NCBI RefSeq assembly: GCF_000185305.1
Contig: NZ_GL622200.1
Coordinates: forward strand, 575,252-639,251
DNA length: 64,000 bases
From: Aggregatibacter segnis ATCC 33393
GTDB lineage: Bacteria > Pseudomonadota > Gammaproteobacteria > Enterobacterales > Pasteurellaceae
Direction: 5' to 3'
Of the stretch, positions 9,831 to 20,416 are shown one piece after another; positions within the stretch are counted from its first letter, which is position 1; every line of letters begins with the position of its first letter. The notes beneath the pieces are model-generated. The model was not told where the DNA came from. It saw nothing but the letters and a program-made list of their open reading frames with translations, and did not search any database. The position numbers and the translations under genes are program-made.

Positions 9831-11096
9831 TTAATGGAAAATAGTTGTTAAGAGGTAATAAATAATAATAGCGAAGAACGCACCGGCCGGTAGCGTAACC
9901 ACCCAAGAAACAACAATATTACGAATAACGTTTAAGTTAATGGCCGCGATACCGCGCGCAAAACCGATACCTAACACCGCACCAACAAGGGTTTGCGTAG
10001 TGGAAATCGGTAATCCGGTACCTGAGGCGATAACCACCGTGGTCGCGGTAGCAAACTGGGCTGCAAAACCACGGCTTGGTGTGAGATCCGTAATGCCGGT
10101 GCCGATGGTTGCCATCACTTTATAACCCATAACAATTAAACCAACAACAATCCCTGCGGCGCCTAAAGGTAGAATCCACCAAGCAAGGGGAACGTTGTTA
10201 ACAATCTGACCGCCACTTTCAATAATGGCAACAACCGCAGAAAGTGGGCCAATCGCATTGGCTACATCGTTTGAACCATGGGCAAATGCCATGGCGCAAG
10301 CGGTCATCAACATCAGAATACTGAAGACTTTTTCTACGCCGCCGAAGGAGCCGCCTTCCAACATTTTGTATTTAAATTTGATGCTACGGAAATAAAAGTG
10401 GCTGTAAATAATGGAAATAATGCCGATAGCAAAAGAAATCAGTAAGTTCTCTGTGCTACTTAAATTCAATCCAACGTGTTTTAACCCTTTGTTTAAGGTC
10501 ACGATACACAAAATAAAAATGGTGATGCCCATGTAGTAAGGGCCGTATTTTTGTGCATTTCTAAAAGGGCTTTCTGTATCGAAAATCAGTTTTTGTGTGC
10601 TGATAAAAATAGCGTAAGCGAGTAAACCGGCAAGTAAGGGGGTGATAAACCAGCTACCTACAATATTTTTAATGTTGCTCCAGTCAACAGAGTGCGGTCC
10701 TGCAGTCACGCAAGCGAAACCGATGATCGCACCGACGATAGAGTGAGTTGTGGATACCGGCCAGCCCATACGGGAGGCAATTAATAACCATGCGCCTGAA
10801 GCGAATAAAGCTGACATCATGCCAAAGACCAGAACTTCCGGCTCAGCAACAAATTGCATGGTGTCGATAATGCCGCTTTTGATGGTTTCGGTGACTTCGC
10901 CACCGGCAAGATAAGCACCTGCCGCTTCAAAAATCATTGCAATAATAATGGCTTGTTTTGCTGTGATTGTTCCTGAGCCAACGGATGTTCCCATTGCATT
11001 TGAAACATCGTTGGCTCCTACGCCAAAGGCCATAAAAAAGCCAAAAACGGCTGTAATGAAAATCAATAATGAGCCGTATTGATGAAGTAGTTCCAT
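9831..11096 (-). CDS. pit: PiT-family inorganic phosphate transporter
   Basis: A 421-residue inner-membrane carrier with about ten to twelve transmembrane segments. It shows both copies of the family signature, GANDVSNAMGTSVGSG near residue 27 and GSNDVANAIGPLSAVV near 275, and two conserved serine-threonine repeats (PVSTTHSIVGAIIGF, PISTTQTLVGAVLG) that reflect the internal duplication. It imports phosphate, probably as a metal-phosphate complex with protons or sodium. The upstream gene, 25 nt away, encodes a PhoU-like DUF47 protein, the usual partner of this transporter subfamily. Confidence 0.95.
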   Translation of the reverse strand: MELLHQYGSLLIFITAVFGFFMAFGVGANDVSNAMGTSVGSGTITAKQAIIIAMIFEAAGAYLAGGEVTETIKSGIIDTMQFVAEPEVLVFGMMSALFASGAWLLIASRMGWPVSTTHSIVGAIIGFACVTAGPHSVDWSNIKNIVGSWFITPLLAGLLAYAIFISTQKLIFDTESPFRNAQKYGPYYMGITIFILCIVTLNKGLKHVGLNLSSTENLLISFAIGIISIIYSHFYFRSIKFKYKMLEGGSFGGVEKVFSILMLMTACAMAFAHGSNDVANAIGPLSAVVAIIESGGQIVNNVPLAWWILPLGAAGIVVGLIVMGYKVMATIGTGITDLTPSRGFAAQFATATTVVIASGTGLPISTTQTLVGAVLGIGFARGIAAINLNVIRNIVVSWVVTLPAGAFFAIIIYYLLTTIFH

Positions 11097-11121
11097 TGAA
11101 AAATACCTAAGTAAATGGAAA

Positions 11122-11802
11122 TTATGAGCGAGCCAGCATTAATTCAATGCGTGAACCGACTCGTTGTGCTTGGTCAGCAAGCACGCCAACCCATTCAATA
11201 ATTTTATATAAGAACATGACATCGATTGGGTTGTAACGACCTTCAACCTCATAAAGCATTTTTCTTAATTTGATTTGCATTTGATCGGTATCATCTTCAA
11301 TGATATCTAACTCGTTAATCATTTGATTAACAAAGTTTAATTCACGACCTTTGAAACCGGTTTCTAATAATTGATCCATTTCTTCGATCACTTTATGGGC
11401 TTGTTCGGTAGCATCTAAGCTGCGTCTCACATAGCTCATAAATTCATCATGCATTTCCGGTGGAATGCCAAATTGACGTCCAACCATACGACCGGCGATG
11501 TCCTTTGCGTAATTCGCTAATTTGTCTTGTTGTGTGACCAATTCTAATAAATCGGTACGTTCAATTGGCATGAATAAACCGCGTGGTAATTTCAAACGGA
11601 TCTCACGTTTTAATGCATCGGCTTGACGCTCATGTGCGGAAATATCTAAACGGAATTGTTCAGCAGCATTCCAGTCTTCACGGAAGATTGCTTCAAAGAA
11701 AGGAACCAATAATTCACAGCATTCAGTGACTTTATTGGAGTGTTTTTGTAACGGCTTTAAAGGGGAGTGGGCAAATAATCCAAGGATATTATTCATTGCC
11801 AT
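11122..11802 (-). CDS. DUF47/TIGR00153 PhoU-like regulatory protein
   Basis: A 226-residue all-alpha protein of the DUF47 family (YkaA/Pit-accessory type). It is predicted to be cytosolic and resembles PhoU, with paired helical bundles and acidic clusters such as DADALKREIRLKL-like and DIIEDDTDQMQIKLRK. Such proteins bind metal clusters and are encoded beside PiT transporters; in other bacteria they act on the transporter's activity. The start ATG 11802 has AGGAG nine nt upstream. It is the first gene of a two-gene operon with pit. It is not the PhoU of the pst operon. Confidence 0.9.
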   Translation of the reverse strand: MAMNNILGLFAHSPLKPLQKHSNKVTECCELLVPFFEAIFREDWNAAEQFRLDISAHERQADALKREIRLKLPRGLFMPIERTDLLELVTQQDKLANYAKDIAGRMVGRQFGIPPEMHDEFMSYVRRSLDATEQAHKVIEEMDQLLETGFKGRELNFVNQMINELDIIEDDTDQMQIKLRKMLYEVEGRYNPIDVMFLYKIIEWVGVLADQAQRVGSRIELMLARS

Positions 11803-11828
11803 GAAGATGACTCCTAATTAAGGTTAAT

Positions 11829-11920
11829 AATTCACGCGCATATTACCTGATGTAAATGAAAAATTCACGATTTTAATCGAAAAAATCAGGCTTTTATTGG
11901 ATAATAAAACCCGTGAATTT
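11829..11920. promoter_or_regulatory. Nested inverted repeats in the pit/ygiF divergent promoter region
   Basis: AATTCACG occurs at 11829-11836 and 11862-11869, and its reverse complement at 11912-11919. The outer arms AAATTCACG / CGTGAATTT enclose the perfect repeat TTTTATT-ggat-AATAAAA (11892-11909). The region lies between divergent genes, so it may hold an operator. The binding protein is unknown; the sequence does not match a Pho box. Confidence 0.4.
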
Positions 11921-11960
11921 AGAGTAAATACAAAACTTTATGATCTTAAAGGATTTTATC

Positions 11961-13034
11961 ATGGCAAACGAAATCGAATTAAAATTAGCGGTCGGTGATA
12001 TTCATGAGGAACAGCTCAATACCCTGCTACATCATTTTCACATTATTGAGCAGCAAAAAGCCTTTTTAGCCAATACCTATTACGACACTGCCGATAACTA
12101 TTTCACTCAACAGAAAATGGGCTTGCGTGTGCGTCAGCAAGATGACCATTACACCTTGACCTTAAAAACCGATGGTAAAGTATCCGGTGGGTTGCATGTT
12201 CGCCCGGAATATAACGTGGAATTACCGACATCAGAACCTAATTTAGCGGCGTTAATCCGTCAGCACGGGCTTGTATTAGAAAATGTTGATGAGCCCTTAC
12301 AGCCGATTTTTAGCACCGACTTTGAACGCCAAAAATGGCTGGTTCAATATACGCCCGATTGTCAAATTGAAGTGGCATTCGATCAGGGAAATGTTATAGC
12401 AGGTGACAAACAACAGCCTATTCGTGAAATTGAGTTTGAAGTGAAGTCTGGTGAATTGGGGCCATTTTTTGCCTTTGTCGCTGATTTTTTAACCCATTAT
12501 GCAGACAAGGTACATTTTTATTCTCTCAGCAAAGCAAAACGTGGATATCAGTTAGCTCAAGGAAAAACCACGAAGTCCAGTGAGTGGATTGAGCAGTGGC
12601 GGGGCTTTTTGTATTCGGAAAAACGGATGCCAAAAACAACGGAAAAATTGACCGCACTTTTAGCTTATGAGCAGTCTTTAGTCGAAGAAACATTGGCTTT
12701 AGGGGCTCATTTTTTTGCATCAGATTTTATTAAAACTGTAGAACGGGTAGGGGCTTTTTTCAATTTATATCATTATTACGAAGATAATAAATCTTTGTTA
12801 GAAGCAGCGTTGAATGAACAGCTGGCAGCGAATCAACATTATGCACAGGAAAATGTGTTGAACGATTTAACCGAAGCGAACGCGGATGTTTTGGCGAAAC
12901 TGCATGACGTCATTCGTTTGCACAGTGAGACGAAAGATAATGCGCTGGCGATGAATAAATTGCTCGACCTTATTCAAACGCCGCAATATGCACAACGCAT
13001 GCTTCACCTGATTACGTTAACGATCGGCGGATAA
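11961..13034 (+). CDS. ygiF: CYTH-domain inorganic triphosphatase (YgiF-like)
   Basis: A 357-residue protein. The N-terminal CYTH domain begins with the ExExK motif in NEIELKL and continues with the paired charged strands that form the triphosphate tunnel (LRVRQQDDHYTLTLKT, REIEFEVKSGE, FYSLSKAKRGYQLA). A helical C-terminal region follows, shorter than in the 433-residue E. coli protein. YgiF hydrolyses inorganic triphosphate to phosphate and pyrophosphate. I start at ATG 11961, preceded by AAAGGA, rather than ATG 11940, which has no ribosome-binding site. Its stop is 4 nt before radA, suggesting one transcript. Confidence 0.88.
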   Translation: MANEIELKLAVGDIHEEQLNTLLHHFHIIEQQKAFLANTYYDTADNYFTQQKMGLRVRQQDDHYTLTLKTDGKVSGGLHVRPEYNVELPTSEPNLAALIRQHGLVLENVDEPLQPIFSTDFERQKWLVQYTPDCQIEVAFDQGNVIAGDKQQPIREIEFEVKSGELGPFFAFVADFLTHYADKVHFYSLSKAKRGYQLAQGKTTKSSEWIEQWRGFLYSEKRMPKTTEKLTALLAYEQSLVEETLALGAHFFASDFIKTVERVGAFFNLYHYYEDNKSLLEAALNEQLAANQHYAQENVLNDLTEANADVLAKLHDVIRLHSETKDNALAMNKLLDLIQTPQYAQRMLHLITLTIGG

Positions 13035-13038
13035 CCCT

Positions 13039-14412
13039 ATGGCGAAAACAAAAACGGCTTATGTTTGTAACGATTGCGGCGCGGAATATTCCCGTTGGCA
13101 AGGGCAGTGTGGTGCCTGTAAAGCTTGGAATACCATTACCGAAGTGCGGTTGGTTTCTACGCCGAATAATAAAGCGGATCGATTTAGTGGCTATGCCGGT
13201 GAGACTCGCGCCAAAATTCAAACGTTAAGTGAAATTAGCCTACAAGAAACCCCGCGTTTTAGCAGTGGTTTTTATGAACTGGATCGCGTGCTGGGCGGCG
13301 GGGTCGTGCCGGGCAGTGCGATTTTAATCGGGGGACATCCGGGCGCGGGGAAAAGTACGTTATTGTTACAGGTGATGTGTTATTTGTCGCAAAAAATGAC
13401 CGCACTTTATGTGACCGGTGAAGAATCTTTGCAACAAGTCGCCATGCGTGCCAAACGCCTCGGGTTGCCGCCGGAAAAACTGAATATGCTGTCGGAAACT
13501 TCCGTCGAGCAGATTTGTAATTTGGCGGATCAATTAAAACCGCAAATTATCGTCATTGACTCTATTCAGGTGATGCATTTGGCGGATATTCAATCGTCAC
13601 CGGGCAGTGTGGCACAGGTGCGTGAATGTGCTTCTTTTTTAACGCGTTATGCAAAAACTCGACAAGTGGCAATCATCATGGTGGGGCATGTCACCAAAGA
13701 TGGTACCCTTGCCGGGCCGAAGGTGTTAGAGCATGCCATTGACTGTTCCTTATTATTGGAAGGCGAAACAGATTCCCGCTACCGTACCCTGCGTAGCCAC
13801 AAAAACCGCTTTGGTGCCGTGAATGAGTTAGGCGTATTTGCCATGACAGAACAAGGTTTGCGTGAAGTGAAAAACCCATCGGCGATTTTTTTAAGTCGCG
13901 GTGATGAACAAACGCCCGGTAGCTCAGTGATGGTGCTATGGGAAGGTACGCGCCCGTTGCTGGTGGAAATTCAAGCGCTAGTGGATCATTCTATGCTCGC
14001 TAATCCACGCCGTGTCGCTGTGGGGTTAGAACAAAACCGTCTTGCTTTATTACTGGCTGTGTTGCATCGCCACGGGGGATTGCAAATGGCGGATCAAGAT
14101 GTGTTTGTGAATGTCGTTGGCGGCGTCAAAGTGACCGAAACCAGTGCTGATTTGGCTTTGCTTCTGGCGCTGATTTCCAGCTTCCGCAATCGTCCGTTAC
14201 CGCAAGATCTTGTGGTGTTTGGCGAGGTGGGATTAGCCGGTGAAATTCGTCCTGTACCAAGTGGGCAGGAACGTATTAGTGAGGCAGCAAAACACGGTTT
14301 TAAACGTGCGATTGTCCCGTTCGGGAATAAGCCAAAACATGCGGTGGAAAACATGCAAGTGTTTACAGTGAAGAAATTAGTTGATGCGCTGGGAATCTTA
14401 GATTCGCTTTAA
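13039..14412 (+). CDS. radA: DNA repair protein RadA (Sms)
   Basis: At 457 residues it matches the family. The N-terminal zinc finger C-x2-C-x11-C-x2-C is CNDCGAEYSRWQGQCGACKAW-like (key residues Cys10, Cys13, Cys25, Cys28 region). Walker A GHPGAGKST lies near residue 95, Walker B IIVIDSIQ near 172, the RadA-specific KNRFG near 255, and a C-terminal Lon-protease-like domain runs from about 290. RadA is a RecA-related helicase that helps branch migration in recombinational repair and in natural transformation, which suits a naturally competent family. Confidence 0.97.
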   Translation: MAKTKTAYVCNDCGAEYSRWQGQCGACKAWNTITEVRLVSTPNNKADRFSGYAGETRAKIQTLSEISLQETPRFSSGFYELDRVLGGGVVPGSAILIGGHPGAGKSTLLLQVMCYLSQKMTALYVTGEESLQQVAMRAKRLGLPPEKLNMLSETSVEQICNLADQLKPQIIVIDSIQVMHLADIQSSPGSVAQVRECASFLTRYAKTRQVAIIMVGHVTKDGTLAGPKVLEHAIDCSLLLEGETDSRYRTLRSHKNRFGAVNELGVFAMTEQGLREVKNPSAIFLSRGDEQTPGSSVMVLWEGTRPLLVEIQALVDHSMLANPRRVAVGLEQNRLALLLAVLHRHGGLQMADQDVFVNVVGGVKVTETSADLALLLALISSFRNRPLPQDLVVFGEVGLAGEIRPVPSGQERISEAAKHGFKRAIVPFGNKPKHAVENMQVFTVKKLVDALGILDSL

Positions 14413-14460
14413 AAAAGCACCGCACTTTTGAAAATGCGACTGAATGAAAAACGATAGATA

Positions 14461-14491
14461 AAAAATAGCCCTTTTGAGAAGGGCTATTTTT
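14461..14491. terminator. Bidirectional terminator between radA and the cold-shock gene
   Basis: AAAAATAGCCCTT and AAGGGCTATTTTT form a 13-bp stem around a TTGAG-type loop, with A and T runs on both sides. It serves the two convergent genes. Confidence 0.85.
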
Positions 14492-14506
14492 ATGTAGAAA
14501 TGTTTC

Positions 14507-14716
14507 TTAAATCACTTCAACGTCAACTGCTGTCGGACCGCGTTGGGAATCTTGTACGTTAAAAGCAACACGGTCGCCCTCGTTTAAAGTACGGAAATTA
14601 TTGCCCACGATGCCGGAGAAGTGTACGAAAACATCTTTAGAACCATCTTCAGGTGCGATAAAACCGAAACCTTTTGTTGAATTGAACCATTTTACGGTGC
14701 CGTTTAATTTAGACAT
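14507..14716 (-). CDS. Cold-shock protein, CspA family
   Basis: A 69-residue single cold-shock domain. RNP1 appears as KGFGFI (residues 15-20) and RNP2 as VFVHF (28-33). Proteins of this type bind single-stranded RNA and DNA and melt RNA secondary structure, as chaperones at low temperature or in general. Start ATG 14716 is preceded by AAGGAAGAC. A spacer of 373 bp to the divergent lrp gene leaves room for the long structured 5' leader typical of cspA-type genes. I cannot tell which of the Csp paralogues this is, so no symbol is given. Confidence 0.95.
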   Translation of the reverse strand: MSKLNGTVKWFNSTKGFGFIAPEDGSKDVFVHFSGIVGNNFRTLNEGDRVAFNVQDSQRGPTAVDVEVI

Positions 14717-15089
14717 GTTGTCTTCCTTATTTGAAATAATGAAATTGTGTGCTCATGTTCAGCACGAATTGCTAGCGATTTAACTTAAATAGAGATGGAT
14801 AAATTGAATCTTCAAAGCACAAATTCAAAACTTGAATGAGGAAGAACCGAAATAACTAACTTACTGAAGTGATTGTCTAGCGGGTGCTCATTAGAACACG
14901 CAAAGGGAATGAAAACAATCTCTTTTTACTTAGATCTGCATTGTTCTTTGATTGAATGCAAAATAGAGTTAAACAAATTAAATTTTGTATTAAATGAATA
15001 TTGGAGAGCTTTCTACTTTCTTACTGCAATATTGGGTCAAATAAGCTAGAATTAATCACTATTTTCTCTCATTCATACGAACGTCACAC
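14717..15089. other. 373-bp intergenic region between divergent csp and lrp
   Basis: No ORF, tRNA or uptake sequence is visible. It must hold promoters for both genes. Reading toward csp it contains short hairpins and would give a leader of up to about 200 nt, as in cold-shock genes where the leader folding controls translation. Reading toward lrp the DNA is AT-rich. I could not pick a convincing -35/-10 pair for either. Confidence 0.4.
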
Positions 15090-15569
15090 ATGGAAAAGAA
15101 ATTAACAAAAGCTTTAGATGCCATTGATATAAAAATACTCAATGAATTACAACGCAACGGCAAAATTTCCAACATTGATTTGTCAAAAAAAGTGGGATTG
15201 TCCCCAACGCCTTGTTTAGAACGTGTAAAACGTTTGGAGAAACAAGGGGTGATTATGGGATATCGCGCCTTACTGAATCCGGAATTATTAGATTCGCCAT
15301 TGTTAGTGATCGTAGAAATTACTTTAGTGCGCGGTAAACCCGATGTCTTTGAAGAATTTAATTTGGCAGTACAACAGTTGGATGAAATTCAAGAATGCCA
15401 TTTAGTTTCCGGTGATTTCGATTATTTATTGAAAACCCGAGTGGCGGATATGGCAGCGTACCGTAAATTGCTGGGGACCACTTTACTACGGTTGCCCGGC
15501 GTAAATGACACCCGCACTTATGTGGTAATGGAAGAAGTCAAACAAACCAATTTTTTACAGTTGAAATAG
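15090..15569 (+). CDS. lrp: Leucine-responsive regulatory protein
   Basis: A 159-residue Lrp/AsnC-family regulator, close in length to E. coli Lrp (164). The N-terminal winged helix-turn-helix (ALDAIDIKILNELQRNGK then LSKKVGLSPTPCLERVKRLE) is followed by the RAM/AsnC ligand-binding domain (LDEIQECHLVSGDFDYLLKTR and so on), which binds leucine and forms octamers. Lrp is a global regulator of amino-acid metabolism and feast-famine responses. It is followed 17 nt later by ftsK, the same order as in E. coli (lrp-ftsK-lolA-rarA-serS). Confidence 0.97.
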   Translation: MEKKLTKALDAIDIKILNELQRNGKISNIDLSKKVGLSPTPCLERVKRLEKQGVIMGYRALLNPELLDSPLLVIVEITLVRGKPDVFEEFNLAVQQLDEIQECHLVSGDFDYLLKTRVADMAAYRKLLGTTLLRLPGVNDTRTYVVMEEVKQTNFLQLK

Positions 15570-15586
15570 AGATAAAGTCGTAACGC

Positions 15587-18265
15587 ATGATTAAACGTAT
15601 TACCGAACATTTTTCCCCGAAATATTATTTATTAAATTTGTTGCTAGGTATGACCGCACTTTTCGGGTTTTATCTGATCATTGCTTGGTCGGGATACACA
15701 CCGTTGGATAATTCTTGGGCGACCTCCAGTTTTGCACCGGATACTATCAACAAAGCCGGCGCATTCGGTGCATGGTTTGTAGATTTATTTTTTGTACTTT
15801 TCGGTTACGTGGGGAATGTTATTCCGTTCATGTTGTGTTTTATTCCCGCGTATTTAATTCGTACTAAACGAGTGACTTCGCTGACATGGACGAAATTTAG
15901 TTTGCGGACATTCGGTTTTATTTTATTGCTTTGCGGGTTAACGGTCATTTGCACATTGTCTTTTAACAACACGGCAAATTATTTATCCGGTGGCGTGTTA
16001 GGCGGCTGGCTCACTTTAACGTTCTATGAAGCGGCCGGAAAATTTGGGTTGCTTGTCTTCGCGGGCATTTTTGCCCTCGCTGGCTTTATTTTGTGTTCCG
16101 GTGCTTCGTTTATTCGCCTGTTGCTTCGTTTCTATCAATGGTTAACCATGCAAACGCCACTAGCGGAAGAAACGCAACCGCAAGCAGAAGAAAATGCTCC
16201 TGCTGAAGCGAAAGAAGAAATTATTTTGGTTTCTCAAGAAAGCCTAATGACGCAGGCAAAAGGCTTGGCTGAAGAAAATTCAGCAGAAACAAATACGGAA
16301 TCAAATCATCAGCTTCATATCACCGGACTCTCTGAAGAAACGACATCAGTGTCTTCCGACAATATGACTATTGCTGTGGAAAAAGAGGGTGATACTTCTG
16401 ACACGTTCATTCCTTATGACTTTGAGCAGCAAGAGGTATTACCGAATGTGACCATTGCTACACCTGCCCAAGACGCTCTACCACTGACACAAGTACCTGT
16501 TGAGCCAAAGACTGAGATCCAAAGTGCGGTGGATTTTTCCCATGATTTTTCAGAACGGGAAATAATGCCAACGGTGTCTTTAGCATCGCCACATGCGAAT
16601 GCGCATGAAGAGACGTCACAACTGACTCAAATTCATCATGAAACAACCGTGGTTACTCCGTCAGTGAGTGACACAGAAGAAGTCGAAGCAGGCGTACCTC
16701 ACATTACACCACAATATAAACCTTATGGTGATTCTCTTGTTCATCCGGCATTTCAGCAGCATAAAGCTAACGTAGAAAAACCGACCACACCATTGCCGAG
16801 CTTGGATTTATTGGAGCGTCACCAAAGCAAAGCTCAAAATATTACTCAAGAAGAAATTGTGGAAACCTCGCAACGTATTGAACAACAGTTACGCAATTTC
16901 AATGTGAAAGCCAAAGTAAAAGATGTGTTGGTTGGGCCTGTGGTAACCCGTTATGAATTGGAGTTAGACCCAGGCGTAAAAGCCGCCAAAGTCACCAGTT
17001 TGGATACAGACTTGGCACGCGCGTTGATGTTCCGCTCAATTCGTGTGGCGGAAGTCATCCCAGGTAAACCTTATATCGGCATTGAAACGCCGAATGATCA
17101 TCGTCAAATGGTACCGCTTCGCGATGTGCTGGATAGCGATGAATTCCGTAATGCCAAAGCGTTGCTTTCCATGGCGTTAGGTAAAGATATTAGTGGTAAA
17201 CCAATGATTGTGGATCTCGCAAAAATGCCTCACTTATTGGTGGCGGGAACCACCGGTTCCGGAAAATCTGTTGGCGTGAATACGATGATTTTAAGCTTGC
17301 TTTATCGCGTGAAACCGGAAGAGGTCAAGTTCATCATGATTGACCCGAAAGTTGTCGAACTTTCTATTTATAACGACATTCCACATTTGTTGACGGAAGT
17401 GGTGACCGACATGAAAAAAGCCGCCAATGCGTTGCGTTGGTGCGTGGATGAAATGGAGCGTCGTTATCAATTATTGTCTGCTTTACGAGTGCGTAACATT
17501 GAAGGGTTTAATGAAAAAATCGATGAATATGATGCGTTGAAAATGCCGATTCCAAATCCATTATGGCGTCCGGGCGATTCTATGGATCAGCTTCCGCCTC
17601 CGTTAGAGAAGCTGAGTTATATTGTAGTCGTTGTGGATGAATTTGCCGATTTAATGATGGTTGCCGGCAAACAGGTGGAAGAACTGATTGCGCGTTTGGC
17701 GCAAAAAGCCCGTGCAGTGGGGATTCACTTGATTTTGGCAACGCAACGTCCTTCTGTGGATGTCATTACCGGTTTAATCAAAGCCAATGTGCCGAGCCGT
17801 ATTGCTTTTACTGTGGCAACGAAAATTGACTCACGTACGATTCTCGATGCAGGTGGTGCGGAATCTTTGTTGGGCAAGGGCGATATGTTGTATTCACCGC
17901 AAGGTTCTACCGAATTAATCCGTATTCACGGTGCCTTTATGACTGATGATGAAGTTAGCCGTGTCGCAGACGATTGGAGAGCGCGTGGCAAACCGAATTA
18001 TATTGAAGGCATTTTAGACGGCAATGAAGACGAAGATGCCTTAGAACGCTTAGGTGATAATTCGGGTGAGACCGATGAGTTGTTTGATGAAGTGGTCGAG
18101 TTTGTTGTCAGCACGGGCACAACCTCCATTTCTGCGATTCAACGTCGTTTCCGTGTGGGCTTTAACCGTGCAGCGAATATTATGGATCAACTGGAAGAAC
18201 AGGGAATTGTCTCGCCATTGCAAAATGGCAAGCGTGAGATTTTGGCGCGCGGGGCGGATTATTAG
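15587..18265 (+). CDS. ftsK: DNA translocase FtsK
   Basis: 892 residues against 1329 in E. coli; the difference is a shorter linker. The N-terminus has four or five transmembrane helices (residues about 15-190) that anchor it at the division septum. A Gln/Glu/Thr-rich linker runs to about 390, followed by the alpha and RecA-like beta motor domains with Walker [13 protein letters not shown] and Walker [14 protein letters not shown]. The C-terminal gamma domain (residues about 825-890) is a winged helix that reads KOPS sites and activates XerD. The linker holds an imperfect internal duplication around [16 protein letters not shown] and [16 protein letters not shown]. Confidence 0.97.
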   Translation: MIKRITEHFSPKYYLLNLLLGMTALFGFYLIIAWSGYTPLDNSWATSSFAPDTINKAGAFGAWFVDLFFVLFGYVGNVIPFMLCFIPAYLIRTKRVTSLTWTKFSLRTFGFILLLCGLTVICTLSFNNTANYLSGGVLGGWLTLTFYEAAGKFGLLVFAGIFALAGFILCSGASFIRLLLRFYQWLTMQTPLAEETQPQAEENAPAEAKEEIILVSQESLMTQAKGLAEENSAETNTESNHQLHITGLSEETTSVSSDNMTIAVEKEGDTSDTFIPYDFEQQEVLPNVTIATPAQDALPLTQVPVEPKTEIQSAVDFSHDFSEREIMPTVSLASPHANAHEETSQLTQIHHETTVVTPSVSDTEEVEAGVPHITPQYKPYGDSLVHPAFQQHKANVEKPTTPLPSLDLLERHQSKAQNITQEEIVETSQRIEQQLRNFNVKAKVKDVLVGPVVTRYELELDPGVKAAKVTSLDTDLARALMFRSIRVAEVIPGKPYIGIETPNDHRQMVPLRDVLDSDEFRNAKALLSMALGKDISGKPMIVDLAKMPHLLVAGTTGSGKSVGVNTMILSLLYRVKPEEVKFIMIDPKVVELSIYNDIPHLLTEVVTDMKKAANALRWCVDEMERRYQLLSALRVRNIEGFNEKIDEYDALKMPIPNPLWRPGDSMDQLPPPLEKLSYIVVVVDEFADLMMVAGKQVEELIARLAQKARAVGIHLILATQRPSVDVITGLIKANVPSRIAFTVATKIDSRTILDAGGAESLLGKGDMLYSPQGSTELIRIHGAFMTDDEVSRVADDWRARGKPNYIEGILDGNEDEDALERLGDNSGETDELFDEVVEFVVSTGTTSISAIQRRFRVGFNRAANIMDQLEEQGIVSPLQNGKREILARGADY

Positions 18266-18373
18266 AATTAATCTCTCCTTTTGAGGTCAAAGGGTTACTT
18301 TATTTTTGGCTGTTTATCGGTGCATAAACTGAAGCGGCTAAAGGTAATCGGTTTAAACAAGGAATTGAATAAC

Positions 18374-18991
18374 ATGAAAAAAACGTTTCAAAAACTCACC
18401 GCACTTTCTCTTTTGGCAATGGCGACCCTTGCTTGGGCAAATGCTGATATTGAGTTACAGAATCGCTTAAATAAAGTGGATACGTTAAGTGCCGATTTTG
18501 CACAAACGGTGAGTTCGGCAAATGGTAAAAATGTGCAACAAGGCAACGGAAAGTTACAAATTAAGCGTCCGAATTTATTTCGCATGGATACCAAATCACC
18601 ACAAGAAACCCAAATTATTGCCGATGGACAAACCCTTTGGTTCTATGATCCCTTTGTGGAACAAGTGACGGCCAATTGGGTAAAAGAGGCGGTAAATAAT
18701 ACGCCGTTCGTGTTGCTCACCAGCAATGACAAAAGCCATTGGGCGCAATATTCGGTAGAACAAAAAGATGACACTTTCGTGTTAAAACCGAAAGCTAAAA
18801 ACAGCAATATCAAGCAATTTGATATTCGTATCGATCAAAACGGCGTATTAAAAGGTTTTAGTACCATTGAAAAAGATGGGCAGTCTAATCAATATATTTT
18901 GCGCAATATTACTAACCAACATTTAGATGGCGGTTTGTTTAAATTTAGCATACCCAAAGGCGTAGAATTGGACGACCAACGTAAAAAATAA
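18374..18991 (+). CDS. lolA: Periplasmic lipoprotein carrier LolA
   Basis: A 205-residue periplasmic chaperone that takes lipoproteins from the LolCDE transporter and hands them to LolB. Signal peptide [22 protein letters not shown]; the mature part has the LolA features [35 protein letters not shown] and [12 protein letters not shown]. Start ATG 18374 is chosen because it opens the signal peptide and has AAGGAA upstream; a 93-nt longer frame lacks a signal sequence. It lies 108 nt after ftsK and 12 nt before rarA. Confidence 0.96.
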   Translation: MKKTFQKLTALSLLAMATLAWANADIELQNRLNKVDTLSADFAQTVSSANGKNVQQGNGKLQIKRPNLFRMDTKSPQETQIIADGQTLWFYDPFVEQVTANWVKEAVNNTPFVLLTSNDKSHWAQYSVEQKDDTFVLKPKAKNSNIKQFDIRIDQNGVLKGFSTIEKDGQSNQYILRNITNQHLDGGLFKFSIPKGVELDDQRKK

Positions 18992-19003
18992 GCGAATTGA
19001 ACC

Positions 19004-20344
19004 ATGTCTAACTTTAGCTTTGATTTCAACGAAAATGACTTTCGCCCTTTAGCGGCCAGAATGCGCCCAACCACCTTGGCGCAATATTGTGGCCAGTCTC
19101 ATTTGTTGGGCGAAGGTAAACCGTTGCGTAAAGCGATTGAGGCAGGCTATGTTCATTCCATGATTTTCTGGGGGCCACCCGGCACCGGCAAAACTACGTT
19201 GGCGGAAATTATCGCGCAACGCATTCAAGCGGAAGTCGAGCGTATTTCTGCTGTCACCAGCGGCATTAAAGAAATTCGTGAAGCCATTGAAAAAGCGAAA
19301 CAAAATAAATTGGCGGGTCTGCGTACCATTTTGTTTGTGGACGAAGTGCATCGTTTCAATAAAAGCCAGCAAGATGCGTTCCTGCCTCATATTGAAGATG
19401 GCACCATTATTTTTATCGGTGCCACCACCGAAAATCCCTCCTTTGAATTAAATAACGCGCTGCTTTCCCGCGCACGGGTTTATATTCTCAAACCGCTTTC
19501 CACGCAGGAAATTGAGCGTGTGTTGCAACAAGCCATTGATGATCCGGAAAACGGCTTGGGCAAAGTGCGGTTAGATTTGCAGGCGAATTTGTTGTCGCTT
19601 TTGGCGGAATATGTCAATGGCGATGCACGCCTTGCGTTGAATTGCCTCGAAATGATGGTGGACATGGCCGCCGAATCGAAAAACGGTAAAATTTTAGACC
19701 GCACTTTACTCACGGAAGTCTTAGGTGAACGCCAAGCGCGCTTCGACAAACAAGGCGACCGATTCTACGATTTCATTTCTGCGCTACATAAATCCATTCG
19801 CGGATCCGCACCGGATGCGGCACTCTATTGGTATGCCCGCATTATCACTGCCGGCGGTGATCCGCTTTATATAGCGCGCCGTTTATTAGCAATTGCCTCG
19901 GAAGATGTGGGCAATGCTGACCCGCGGGCAATGCAAGTCGCCCTTGCCGCCTGGGATTGCTTTACCCGTGTAGGTGCCGCCGAAGGTGAACGCGCCATTG
20001 CACAAGCTATCGTGTATTTAGCCGTTGCACCGAAAAGCAATGCGGTTTACCTTGCTTTTAAAGCAGCGAAAAAATTGGCGACGGAATCAGCTGATTTTGA
20101 TGTGCCGGAACACCTCCGCAATGCGCCAACCAATCTCATGAAAGACCTCGGTTTCGGTTCTGAATATCGCTATGCCCACGACGAACCCAATGCCTACGCT
20201 GCCGGTGAAAATTACTTCCCGCCAGAACTTAAAGACGCACAATTTTATTTTCCGACTACAAGAGGGATGGAAATTAAGATGAAAGAGAAATTGGACTGGT
20301 TAAAAGGATTGGATCAGGAAAGCCAGAAGAAACGTTATAAGTAG
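19004..20344 (+). CDS. rarA: Replication-associated recombination ATPase RarA (MgsA)
   Basis: 446 residues, full length for this AAA+ family related to clamp loaders. Walker [10 protein letters not shown] near residue 58, Walker [11 protein letters not shown] near 108, sensor 1 [12 protein letters not shown] near 135, and the C-terminal helical domain (from about 255) with [17 protein letters not shown]. RarA acts at stalled replication forks. It ends the lrp-ftsK-lolA-rarA series; in E. coli serS follows, whereas here dcuB is placed between rarA and serS on the other strand. Confidence 0.97.
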   Translation: MSNFSFDFNENDFRPLAARMRPTTLAQYCGQSHLLGEGKPLRKAIEAGYVHSMIFWGPPGTGKTTLAEIIAQRIQAEVERISAVTSGIKEIREAIEKAKQNKLAGLRTILFVDEVHRFNKSQQDAFLPHIEDGTIIFIGATTENPSFELNNALLSRARVYILKPLSTQEIERVLQQAIDDPENGLGKVRLDLQANLLSLLAEYVNGDARLALNCLEMMVDMAAESKNGKILDRTLLTEVLGERQARFDKQGDRFYDFISALHKSIRGSAPDAALYWYARIITAGGDPLYIARRLLAIASEDVGNADPRAMQVALAAWDCFTRVGAAEGERAIAQAIVYLAVAPKSNAVYLAFKAAKKLATESADFDVPEHLRNAPTNLMKDLGFGSEYRYAHDEPNAYAAGENYFPPELKDAQFYFPTTRGMEIKMKEKLDWLKGLDQESQKKRYK

Positions 20345-20416
20345 GGTTTCTATTGGCATTCGAACCAGATAAAAGTGCGGTTGATTCTAGAATTGTTTTT
20401 TGATTTAAACACACAT

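Noticed and set aside
14717-15089. Small RNA or tRNA in the csp-lrp spacer
   Set aside because: No cloverleaf, no T-loop sequence and no terminator-like 3' end were found; a long csp leader explains the space.
20355-20372. T-loop-like GGCATTCGAACCAGAT after rarA
   Set aside because: No acceptor, D or anticodon stem can be drawn around it.
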